Source of the DNA: Elysia chlorotica
Lineage: Eukaryota > Mollusca > Gastropoda > Plakobranchidae
NCBI GenBank assembly: GCA_003991915.1
Contig: RQTK01000007.1
Coordinates: 1,042,097 to 1,106,096 of the forward strand
Reading direction: 5' to 3'
Length of the DNA stretch: 64,000 bases
Shown here piece after piece: positions 1-13,036 of this stretch; the first letter of the stretch is position 1, and the number at the start of each line of letters is the position of its first letter. Below the pieces are notes generated by a model that was given only the letters and a program-made list of their open reading frames with translations, searched no databases and was not told where the DNA came from. The translations under genes and the position numbers were made by a program.

Positions 1-157
1 TAATTTGAGGTGTGTTCTGGGTATAAAAACATGCCAGAGAGCATCCTCCTCCGTTTCAATCGTAGAGTTTGCAAGCAATAGGGCTTTATGTTTTTTGTTT
101 AATTAATTCAATCTTTCAATTTGTCAACATAAGAAGTAGCAATGATCTCCGCCTGAC

Positions 158-430
158 CTTTCCGTTGTGACCTTCCTGAAGTCCGGGTCTTGCCAGTTGA
201 CATCGTTGTAGAGAGAGTCCAGGGTCAGGATGTCCACGATGACGCAGCCCAGCGTGCGGGCCGAGCTCTCGCTCACAGTCGCCTGCCGCGCAAAGCCAAA
301 AAACAATGTCATTTTCCATAAAAGAAAAATTTTAAACATGCATATATGAAAAAAATGTATTAAAAAAAATAAATGTGTGAACTTTCCAATAAAAAAAATC
401 TTATATATATATATATAGAGAGAGAGAGAG

Positions 431-474
<44 letters not shown>

Positions 475-3400
475 AGAGAGTAAAAAAAAACTAAAAAAAC
501 AAAAACACAGAATAAAGAAGAAGGATCCCTTGAACACCTGTACTTACCTGCTTGGGCCGCATGTCTGTGTCCATGACTGGTGCCTTCACTTCGGGCGCTG
601 CTCCAGCCTCGAGCCCGGATGCGGGGGCCCCCCACTGGGGCAGCTGGGCCTGCGTCGCCTGGGGGAATTCCCGACAGCACAGCCAGAGCGTCTCCACCAG
701 GGCGAGGACGTTGGCACTCACCTGGCTCTGCGGAGGAACAAGTCGGTGCAAGAACGAAACCTTTACTCACACTAGTTTTCCAGCAATGCTCACGAAATTG
801 CACTATTGCAGTATTTTTAGGGTTTTCCCAATATTTATATCTTTTGAACCAATGAAGATAAAATAAAAATGTTTGCACTTTTAAAAACTTCAGCCTTTTC
901 TCTTCAAATAACTGTTTATTTCACTGCATACATGTATGCAATGTGACTCCCTTGAGTTAACCTTTTTCCCATGACGCCGCATACCTGTTGTACGAATTGA
1001 TATGCTCTTGTGCTAGGAACTCTTTGTGTTGATCTGCATATTTTTCATTTTGAAATTATAAAAATCAAAGCTTTTAGGCTCATCATGAGTCATGATCGCA
1101 AAACAGTGTGAGTTTACCCAGAAATGTGTTAATTCTCATAAAATGGTGAATATTCACTAAAAAAGGTGAGAATTTACCAAGAAAGATGTNANTNTTCATA
1201 AAATGTGTGAATNTTCCCAAAAAAGGTACAAATCTAGACCATATTTACGCAGTTACGCAGCCATTGCCACAAACCTTTGGAAGCGACTTGGAAGAGCTGG
1301 CAACCTTGACAATCTGTCGGATGACGCCCCCGTGGTAGACGCTGGAGTGAAACCTTGGAAGGGCGATGGAATTTCCCTGCTGGCGGTTTTCGTTCAAGAG
1401 GGAGTTGCTGTCTGTAATGAGAGAGCCTTCTGTTGCAGCTGGATCCACCATGACTTGTGCGCCAGCAGAAGATAGTGAGGACGAGGGGGGCTCAAACAGA
1501 CTCATGGTCCACTTGCCACCAAACAGGTGACAGTGGTCCTACAACAAAAATAAAAATAACAATGGAGTTAAAACTTGACCAAATTCTAAATGGTTTAATC
1601 CTACGTAACTGTATTCTTGGTATACCAGGATTCAATATTTTGTTACCACCTAGCCGTATTCCCTGTGTACGGTGAGTGAGTGAGTGANTGTATGCTTGGT
1701 GTACCATGATTCAATTTGTTTTACGGCACGTCACGGTGATTTTAGGGGTACCCTCTTTTCAGATCAATTCTTAGATCTAACTAAATCTTAACATTGCTTA
1801 TAATCTGTTATTTTTCTATTTCTAACTCAAGATGCCAGGAAATAGGGCAGTATTGAGCTCAGGAGCTCAGGGTTCTAAGGGTTAAGGATGGAAAGATAAA
1901 ACTGCTATGGCTTATGGTTGGCTACAAATCCCATGATGTTGATAATGATACAAGGTTTTATTTTTTTGTACCACTTGCTAAACTAAAACCAAAATCTGAA
2001 CAGATATACACCGATGGAATCTCCCAGCATCATTGTTCCTTCAGATAAACTGAAAACATCTCCAACTTTTCAAGCAGAAGTCACAGAGAGGAAAGGGCAG
2101 ACCTAGCAGGAAGTGGTACGGCGACATAAAAGAATGGACAAGGAACCTGCTGCATAAAACCCAGAGACTGGCACAAGACCATTTGGCTTGGAAATCTACG
2201 GCATGCCGAGCCCGTATTGGGGATAGCACCATGACATAAAAGAATGGACAAGGAACTCGCTGCATAAAAACCAGAGACTGGCACAAGACCATTTGGCTTA
2301 GAAATCTACGGCATGCCGAGCCCGTATTACGGATAGCACCATCACATGACATGACACAAAGAGCACGGAACAGACGTACCTTGGATGACATGACATGACA
2401 CAAAGAGCATGGAACAGACGTACCTTGGATGACATGACATGACAAAAAGAGCACGGAACAGACGTACCTTGGATGACATGACATGACAAAAAGAGCATGG
2501 AACAGACGTACCTTGGATGACATGACATGACACAAAGAGCACGGAACAGACGTACCTTGGATGACATGACATGACAAAAAGAGCACGGAACAGACGTACC
2601 TTGGATGACATGACATGACACAAAGAGCACGGAACAGACGTACCTTGGATGACATGACATGACAAAAAGAGCACGGAACAGACGTACCTTGGATGACATG
2701 ACATGACACTAAGAGCACGGAACAGACGTACCTTGGATGACATGACATGACAAAAAGAGCACGGAACAGACGTACCTTGGATGACATGACATGACACAAA
2801 GAGCACGGAACAGACGTACCTTGGATGTTGCTCCTTCCACTAGGTAGTGCAGCAAGAGGCTACGGGTAAAGGGCAGGCTACTCAGCTGGTCAATGCAACA
2901 CATGCATAGTCGAGTTATGCAGCTTGCAGAGTTACCTGAACATGCCGACAGGTAAAAATGTACAGTAAATAGAGCAGTTTTATTGATAGACTAGTTATTC
3001 ATGGAAAATTAAGAATACAGAATACAGGCAAATTTCTTTAATCCAAACGGATCGATCAAATAGGATTAAATGCATTTCAGTAGGTAAGACTTGTCTAAAC
3101 ATTATACAAATAGTCTAATATGCTACAAATGTAGAGATACGCATATATTGAGTTGTAAATCATGAAAGAAATATATTACCTGTAGAAAGTGTTGCATAAA
3201 TTTACCATCCGCACCCTTAATGTGAACCACAAAAAAGAACCTTTGAAATACGGCCCTACCTTTGTCCCTTTCAGGTTCCTTTTTCTCCGCACACTTTCTC
3301 TTGTTCTTGCCTCCCGGAGCTGCAGGCTTGTCCGGGCGTGGCGACGGCTGCTCCGCCTTGCGCTGGACGGAGCTGAAGTAGACGCAGGCCACAGCGCCCG

Positions 3401-6400
3401 CCAGCTCGGTGAGCAGTGCGGGGCCCAGGCTGGCCGGGAAGCCGACCATGTGGACCAGGCTCAGCGCGCATCGCTGGACGCTCGCCTCGGGGAACAGGAG
3501 GAACCGGACCATCGAGGCCTGGTGCTTCTGCAGCTCTTTCACCAGGCGACTGAGGAGGGGGGAGCGTTGGAGAGATTAGATACAATGAGGAACCGGACCA
3601 TCGAGGCCTGGTGCTTCTGCAGCTCTTTCACCAGGCGACTGAGGAGAGATTAGATACAATGAGGAACCGGACCATCGAGGCCTGGTGCTTCTGCAGCTCT
3701 TTCACCAGGCGACTGAGGAGAGATTAGATACAATGAGGAACCGGACCATCGAGGCCTGGTGCTTCTGCAGCTCTTTCACCAGGCGCTGGGAGGGGGGTGT
3801 CCTGACTCAGTAAAAATTACCTGCTCTTTATAAGAGACTGCAGTGCTAACTGGGTTCTACAGATCTTGTCTATAGAGCTCTGTAATCAGCCCACTTCATA
3901 TCATTCCTTGTATGTTTATGATTTCTCCTCGTCTAAAAATTCATTACACGCATCTTGTTGCTGTGGAACTGCTTTGTTGTATGTCCTTCCTATTTCTATT
4001 GGAGATAGAGAAAACCAGCTCTGAGCTGATGCATTGATGTCCTTTTCAATTCAGTTTAAAAACATGAAATAAAAAAAAATAAAAATAAGATGAAACAAAA
4101 AAGTTACCTAGACGATATTTGCTTCTTTTTGATCTTCCTTTTCTCAGCGGCCGTGATTCTCTCCAGATTCCTGAGGGCTACCAACTGCGAGAGATGGGAG
4201 GAAGGTTTGTTGGGCAATGACGACACCCCGTCTCCAGTCGTGGGCGATGCCTGGGCGTGCAGCCTGGGGACCTTCGTGGCCGGAGGCTGACCCTCCTGAC
4301 CGTCCACTGGGGGCGAGGCTGCGAGAGCCTCCAGGCGGTTGAACACTTGCTGGACTGCGGGCTGCAGGACTGACGGAATGCCCACCTCGATGGCTTGTTT
4401 CACTTTGTAGAAATTGCTCAGCTGCTCAGGCAAAGCACAGTGAAGAAAAAATCAATTGTGAATTTTCTCTGTCTAGGATAAAGACTTATCATATTTGCAT
4501 TTTGGTCAATTTCAGTATACGTGGCAGAAAGCATGGTGGGGCTCTATGATTAAATATTCTGTGGTGCCTTGAGAGGTTGGTTGGGTTGGTTTAACGTCCA
4601 ACAGCAGCACTATATAGGCGTGGTGCCTTGAGAGAATGTTAGATGTAGACAGTGACTCTATGCCAACAATCAGACCCCTACTCTCCCCCTCTTTCCCCTA
4701 CACATTGGACTGACTTGTCTCCTCATTTTAAGATCAGCATGCTGAATGAAGTGAAATCTTTTTTTTTTTCAATTTCAGAATGAGCTATACTCAGAAATGA
4801 TTTGATGTGAGTATATAATAATTAAAAAAACAACAACAAAAAAGTTAAATTCATATTGCATCTCCTACAAATCTACATGATAGTGGTAATAAAATTTTGT
4901 TTTTAATTTGATTTTTAATTCTCACTTCTCAACATCTTTAGCATCATATTGTCATGGGGCTACCATTATGACGCAAGTGAGACTTATGCCAAAATGCAAG
5001 TGGTGCATCATTGTAAAGGTGAAATGAGATCTATCTAACTAAACTTCAGATTAAAAATGGTCTAACAGGTTGTCGTTATTGGTTTTTTTTATCTTATTAG
5101 AAACTTGTGTCGAGAGTATAAGGCAAAAGTAAGGAAATAAAACAGTTTTTATTAACTATCACAAAGCAATCTAAAATGACTGACGCCAAAATCGTAGGCC
5201 CCTGATGAAAGACACTGATTTATGTTCCATCCCAGTAGAAGTACCTGTTTGAGTGTCTCTGCGCTGCATATGATCGAGGCAAGTATGGACGCGGCGCAGC
5301 TCTGTCCTGCATGCAGAGCTGTGTACGTCAACAATTTCTGTAACCATGACAACCTGTGTAGGGAGACAACTAGTAGTTGTTAGAGCTTTCACAGGGAAAA
5401 TTATATAGCATGGTCATTGGAGTGCATTTCTCTGAGTCTCAATATAAAAAAAAAATGGGATAAAATTTTAATACACAATCAGCATATCCTAATATTTTAT
5501 TACACTATCATCACCCTATCCTTTTTATATATCCAAAGTTTATATTTTGTTTGCATCTGCTCTCTTAGGTGACAGCTCTGTCAATAAAAATATAGTTCTT
5601 TATAATAAAATTTAAATTTGAATAATACCTGTACAGCTTAGAGGAGCGTTAACTTAAGCTGGTATACAGTATGTTACAAGATATATATACTTTGTTCTCG
5701 ATACAATCTTTGATGTAGATATACACATTTTTCATGTGGAATCACATATAGTTGTTATAAATACATGTTATTAAAACTTAGAAAAACAATGATATTTAAA
5801 ACACATTGATATTATTAGATGACAGCTCTGTCAATAAAAATATAGTTCTTCATAATAAAATTTAAATTTGAAGAATACCTGTACAGCTTAGACGAGCGTT
5901 AACTTAAGCTGGTATAAATTATGTTACAAGATATATATTTTGTTCTTGATACAATCTTTGATGTAGATATACACATTTTTCATGTGGAATCACATTTTTT
6001 ACAGAGACTTTCGATGTAAAGCTTCATTACATTGAACCAAAAACACAACCATTAATTTACGGAAAACTGCCACCACTGAACTTATATACAGAAATGATTC
6101 TTTGACCACATAGGACACAACTTTTTTTGTTATGGTGATAAACGTGTACCTGCGTCCGTCCGCAGCGATGAGCATGTTGGTCAGGACGTGTGTCTGTGAG
6201 GCGAGACCCACCAGGAGCGGGATCTCCACGGCACGCAGGTCAGACTTGGTGGACAGCACCCCCCGCTGTAGCTCAAACATCAGAATATGCTGGGGATTGG
6301 ACGGACATATAAGTCAATGGTGGACAGCACCCCCCGCTGTAGCTCAAACATCAGAATATGCTGGGGATTTGATGAAATAAGTCAATAGTTCAAGCCGAAA

Positions 6401-7344
6401 GAATGTATATCCCCATCTTTTTTTATAAGAAAACGCAAGCTTGGCGTTCCAAAGCAGACTTGGTGGTGAAGCACTGATGCATAAAACTATTAAAATTTTT
6501 ACGGAGAATAACAGTGAATGTTAGGGGAACGCGATGAAAGAAATGAAGTTGGTCTTAAAATGATCTATTAGCCACTAAAGAAATAAAACAAAGGAGCAAA
6601 AAAAACAAACAAAATTGTAAATTTAAGAAAAGTATACGCTCAACAAAACCAAGATTTAAAAAATAACACTTGCAGAATTTTCTTAATTGCAGAAATATAT
6701 CTCAACTCACCATAATTTCTGCACACGTCTCTCGAACTTCTTCTGTCGGCAACTCTCCTTTAGTGTCTTCTGAAATTTGTAGACTCACATCATTTTTTTT
6801 TCCTTTAAAATTCCACATAACATTAAATAGCACATTAATATTTTCATCAATTACTTTTGTAGTTAAATTCGATTCATGCATCATGAAGAAAACATGCTTC
6901 TCCCTATCAAATTCACATGTAATTAACCTGTATATAAATTTGAGGAAAGTTCCATTTTATTGACATTTAATAAAATTTCCAGTAAAATAGAATTTTTAAG
7001 TATATCAGACAATGTCCTTTAAATAAAAGAAGTTGCTTCAAGTCATGATCAGAACCACTTAGTATTGCTATTTTGTTGTTGTTTAATCAACATACCTGTA
7101 GGTACTGCCGTATTCAACACAAAACAAATGATATCGCAGGCACCAATTTTGCTCTTTACAATAAGATGGACCACCAGATTCAAGAAGCTAAGGGGAAAAA
7201 AACAAAAAGAGAAAAAAACTTAAGTTTTTTTTTAATATAAATTTTTTATGCATTAGATGAGCAGATTGCAGAGAAAATGGAATAAGAAAATAAATTTGCA
7301 AGAACTGTTGAATTTTCTCTTAACTGCCACAGAAATAAGAGCAA

Positions 7345-7427
<83 letters not shown>

Positions 7428-10400
7428 GGGAGACTCTTCACACAGTCAGTCTTCCCATTTCAGGAAATCTTTGGTTAAAGAAAAACTAATGAAGTTTTCA
7501 TAAGTTCAAAGTATCCTAGGATCTCAAGGAAGATCCTATCAGGCAACAGAATTCTCAGAATGAGGTATGCGGACTTGGCCAGTTACAATATAACTGACAG
7601 TGACACTGACGCACCCAGTAAAGAAAAGGTGCAAGTGGTAGAGCATTGGTCTCCCAATCAGGATGTCTGCGGTTCAAAACCCACAATCGATAAAAAATTT
7701 ATTTGTCCTATTTTGCCCCCTACTGGTTGGGTCAGTGTCAATATAATGTCACTGGCTGGGACAGGAGTCATGGTATTCCCGCACTGCCACACAGAGGCAG
7801 TGCGTATACTTATCAGACATAGTCTTGGGGCGCGACCAAAATATAGCCTATATAGTGCTAACGTTGTACGTTGAGCAATCAACTAACAAAAACTAGTGAA
7901 GAAAAAAGGTATTTACTAACCTATTGTAGTCCCCCGGTGAAGCTCTTTTCCAATGAGTGAACTGTCTATGTAGTTGATTCAGAGTGGCTGGGGTCACTGT
8001 AACAGGAGAAAAGACTTACATGATGAATAGACTCAGGAAAAGTCACCAGCGACCACACTAACAAACGCATGCATTGTTTTTAAATGTGTGCTTTATCTCA
8101 ATCTATGAGGTACGATATATTGTACTGGTGGAAGCTTTTCATTTTTACAGGGGTAAGACTTCAAACTACCTGCGATCACTGTATAGGTGTAGAGATTATA
8201 CGCTGCCGGCGGTTGAGTTGAGCAGGTGCTTGCAGTGGGCAGTACCAAAATAAAGGGAAAATACACATCGCTCACCAAGAACAGGTGGCTCGACTGTATT
8301 TTGGATTGGTATTCTGTATGCAAACTGTGTATAATAAAAGTATTTTCCACTGAATGGTTGGCAAAGCAGGTTCAACTGTATTTTGGATAAATATTTTGTA
8401 TGAAAACTGTATAACGAAGGAATTTTCCATCAAGCGTTGTAAAGCGCTCTTGTCATAGGTCCAGCAGACAGCAGAGGGATTTCTGATAATTCTAAATCAC
8501 TAGTAAAGAGACCTTTTATAATAATTTCAGGTGATATTGTGAGCAGTATCCGCAGACGTAATTAAACACCAGATCATCAAAGTAGAAAATATGGAAAGAA
8601 AAGCACTCACAGACACAGACAAGATCGGTGGTGAGAATTTGCAGTAGCATATCCGACATTGACGCCAGTTGCAGGAGAAAAGGCAGGGTTGTCACCTTGC
8701 TGCTCATGGCATCAGAGTGAAGGCTTGCCTGGTAAAAAAAATCATTGTGTTAGACCATGACCAAAAACAAAAATCATTCTCATACTGATTTCAGTTAGTC
8801 TTGTTTTTAGGACAATTTTTTGCCAATAAATGAAATGCAGAGTTACCTACACCGAAAACACGTTAAATTTCATTTCAAACCCTCAGAATTAATCAAAAAT
8901 GGACATCTTGCAATGCAAACATTGCTTCCACCCGTACCCATCTGATTCCAAATGCATCAGTGACCTCGACCAGTTAGCCTTAGGATTACTTTGGATAATT
9001 TTATTATACCCTCACCATGTTAAAAGCTTAGCTCATAATTCTGAATAAGGAACATAACATTTGTTGGTCATAATTTTTTTTTTAATATTTAAAATTTAAT
9101 TAAGGTTTTCCTTATTTTGGTACTGACTTTTTTTTTTCCACTTAACAGCCTTATATTTTGGAACTTTTAGGCCCAAAAGGCACATAAATTTCATAAGATA
9201 CGTTGCATTACTAATCTTATATTACAGTCTCATCATTTTCTTTCTCTTACACAGAGAATCAGCCAGAGATATGATGCATAATCTTACTATAAAAACGTAC
9301 TTAGTTTAAGTAATTCTTTCAAGTTTTCATATGAGTGACAAGGTGAATAACCCTGCTGGCCCCACAACTAAGAAGCAAAACTAATACCTCAAACAAGGCC
9401 ATGAGAGCTTTGCGAATATCGTGGCCATGTTTCGAGGCTAGGTGGCCGAGAATCCCAACCACGGAAGCCATCTTGGGAACTTTGAGCCTGCTTGTGCTGG
9501 GTCCACTGTCCTTGTCAGGTCCCCCGTCGTTACAGTAATCTTTCAAGCCACAGTTCAACACTCGAGTTATGATGGTGCGCGGAAAACAAGACCTTAAAAG
9601 ACAATTGAAGCTTGTTAAAGGGATATTTTGCATGTGTGATAAAAATTGAGGGTGACTCAACAGTCATATTATTTTGCCAGCAATGCTCATGAAAATACAC
9701 TCTTTTTAGACTTTTTCCAATTTTCATATCTTTTGAACCAATAAAGATATAAATTTTATTGCAAAACTTCAGCCTTTTATCTCACATGTAAAATGTCTAT
9801 TTCAACGCTTTCATGTATGCAATGTGGCTTTATTGAGTTACGCACTTTTCTCCTACATACTCCATTTACAAGAACAGTACACATGTACCCCAGAGGGAAA
9901 AAGGTCTGGTGGTTGTGGTTGACTTAAAACAATCACTTAAGTGTCACTTACCCAATATGAGCCACCACCCAGTCAAAGTGTGGCGAGTATCTCACTGAAG
10001 TTTCTAACAGTGTATCCACACACATGTCAGGGGCTGCACCCACCCTATGTGGCAGGAAAAGGGGAAAAATGTAAATATTACTCATTAATAACAGCAGATC
10101 AGTTTGTTAGGGGAAAGAGGTTTTAAGGATCAGATTGTAAGGGCATTATTAGTCTTAAGTAAGGGCATTATTAGTCTTAAGGATCAGTTTGTAAGGTGAG
10201 AGTAGTTTTAAGGTTCAGTTTGTAAGTGAAAGCAGCCTTAGGGTTGTAAGTGGACAGCAGTCTAAGTTCTTTAATTAGAAACATTAACTGGCTCTGGAAA
10301 TGAGTGCCCATCTCGTTACCAGATGTTCTATAGGTAAATAATGCAATTAAAAAACAACCCACCCTAAGCACCCTAAATTTGGACACGGATCAGATCACTT

Positions 10401-12987
10401 ACATTGCAGCAAAACACTCTGTGCTGATTTCCATGAGCATTTTAGCCGGCTCACACGCCAGCCACATCTGCAGGACCTCGTTAAGTGAAGTCGCATGCTG
10501 AATTCCTCGCTTGGATGCATACTTGCTGCTCAGCTGACCTAGGAGTGTCAACGTCCACTGAAATAGCAGATAACCAAACATTGATCCAATGAAAGACACA
10601 GGAGAACAGTCAAAATAAGGTGAAACTTACTAATATATTTAAAAAATATGGAGAGATAAATATTGAATTTACCGGTTTTTTTAGTCCACGAACAAGCTAC
10701 AACACACATTGGAAAGAAAGCTGCTTATTTCAACCCCCCCCCCCCCCAATTAGTCCACGAACTGGCTACAACACATCTTGGAAAGAGAGCTGCTTATTTC
10801 ACCCCCTCCCCCCAAATTGAGGATGAATTCGTAATTTAGTGTAAAGATTCCTTTGGTTAGGGATTTAATATGACTGATGTTATTTGTTCTCAGCCAAGAG
10901 AAATGTAACTGACAGCTTGTTTGAGTAATTAAGAAATTGTAAGCACATATGTAGCCTATTATGTAGTATTTTTCAATATTGTCTCCTTGCTAACACAATA
11001 GTCTATCTCACAGATAGACCAAAATAACACTGACCCTCCATAAGAACCTTTGAATTATTCCCCATCTATCTTTCCTATAAAAAGAAAAATTGGCGGGCAC
11101 AGTTTTTATAATTCTAGTTTCAAAATCACCTATATTAAGAAAACAAAAAGAACACCAGACAATTTTTAACAGTTTCTTCCGTTTTACTAAAAAACACTGA
11201 TTTTGAAATAGGCCATTATATTAGATATGGTTTGTATTTAATGTGTAAATGCTAACTCAAGTATAATATAGTTTCATAGTTTACAATAATTATGTTTCAG
11301 AATATTTTATACTATTTTTCATGTTGACGGAACAAACGGCAAACAATGAACAGTCTATTTTCAGCTTCACCATCACACAACTCACAGAAGAAACCACGGG
11401 GGCCCAAGCCTCTGGACTAGACTTTATGAAACTGAGCAAAACTCCAGTGACATCTTGAAGGGCAGACAACTGTAGCTTCTGGTGGCCCCTGACATCTATG
11501 TTGGTCAGATTAAATCAGGAGAATAAAAACTCAAAACAAAGCAACATTTTACAAGAGTATCATGCATCTACACTTTTAAAAAATGTGACATACACCATGT
11601 GGAACAAAGTCATAAGTAATTTACTTTTTGTGGAAAAAACTGCTTTCTGACTAAATGACAAACTAAGTACTTGGGATGGATGTGTAGACATTCAAACTAG
11701 GTTGGCTGTTTATTAGTTTTGCATAAAAAGATTTTAATCTAACAATGGTACTGGCAATTCCTATAAATATATTTGAACAGGTAGCCTGTCAACAAACTGA
11801 ACACTAATATAGAAGAAGCTTCTTAATTCTATATATAAATAAGAAAAATTACTCACCACAAGTTCATGTAGCAATACGTGATTCTATGTTTACTATAAAA
11901 AAAAGACCCTCAAATATAACAAAATATTAAAGCTACAGATATAGGACATCTGAATACTGACTTCCTGCATAGCTGAGAACAAACACTAGGTGATACATCC
12001 TCAAGATCTTACCCATGGGTATACATCAATGCTAGATTTTTTAAAAAAGTAAATTTTTTTCCAATGTGCAGAACAGATATAATAATATTAATATATATGA
12101 AAAAATTTTAAACAAATGAGATTAAAAACCTTGAAAAGGTGATTTTGAAATATGTATGATATGACAGCTACATCTAGTTCAGTTGTCAGATTACCTCAAT
12201 GGGCCCCTACCTGTGACAAGAAAAAATAGAAACAAATAGATAAATCTGTATACTACATTTCATGTAAATACTTTGCTCACCACGGGGTACTCTGTCCGAA
12301 AAGCTTAGAGATGAGTTGATTGCATCATCGAACAAGAGAGAGTAATGCTCCAGCACCGCATGACGAGCTACAGGGACAGTCCTAAGTAAGAACAAGGCTG
12401 AGCTTGACAAGGATTCCAAATTCACATTGCCACCTGACGAACTTGTTCCTTTTAAAAACTTGTTCACCTGGGTACAAATTTCCTGTAAAAAGAGAATTTT
12501 TAAAACTTTTTAATGATTTTGGCCTAACCATTGATTGAAAACTTCCTAAAGAATGACACTTTGCCGTTGGTTGGGATGTTTGAGTGCCTCAATGACCTCT
12601 AGAGCTATGTTGGCTGGAGATAAAGTCTCCTGGTAGGATCACCCAAGCCAGAAAGAATGAAAGGTAGAGGCCAGACTAAGAGCACTCACTGGCCCTCCAG
12701 GTTGAAAGTTGGGCACTGGATCAACAACACCATCTAGTAAAAAAATCCACGGTTACAGAAACCGCGATGCGCGGCTCTATAAATGTTCCACAAGGAATCA
12801 AGCGGTCTAAACTAGATCTAATTGATTGAAAGAAAAATAGTGTTTGGAACAACTTGATCAGTTGATCAAAGAACTAGTATCTACGGGAAAACATATCTTT
12901 TCCAATGCTTCGACTTTCCCTGATTTTTTAGGGGCCACTCTTCAAGTACGCAATGCATTGTTAGTTGGTGCATGACACGAAAGAGAG

Positions 12988-13036
<49 letters not shown>

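Noticed and set aside
124..878. Open frames through the GA/TA tract
   Set aside because: Low-complexity Ser/Leu strings; only the INTS5 exons 158-282 and 548-727 within them have family similarity.
1005..1050. Possible extra INTS5 exon (acceptor ATGCAG, donor GTATGC on the minus strand)
   Set aside because: Its phase fits neither neighbouring exon, and exons 1275-1538 and 548-727 already join in frame with continuous family similarity.
2041..2806. Long overlapping open frames on the minus strand (up to 252 codons) and a CRISPR-like regular array
   Set aside because: The frames are open only because a 44-bp unit repeats; no start context or homology. The units have no constant repeat plus unique spacers, so it is a minisatellite, not CRISPR.
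7615..7700. A genuine tRNA gene at the box A/B sequences of the SINEs
   Set aside because: The cloverleaf cannot be completed, and the same head is followed by the same non-tRNA body at several loci.
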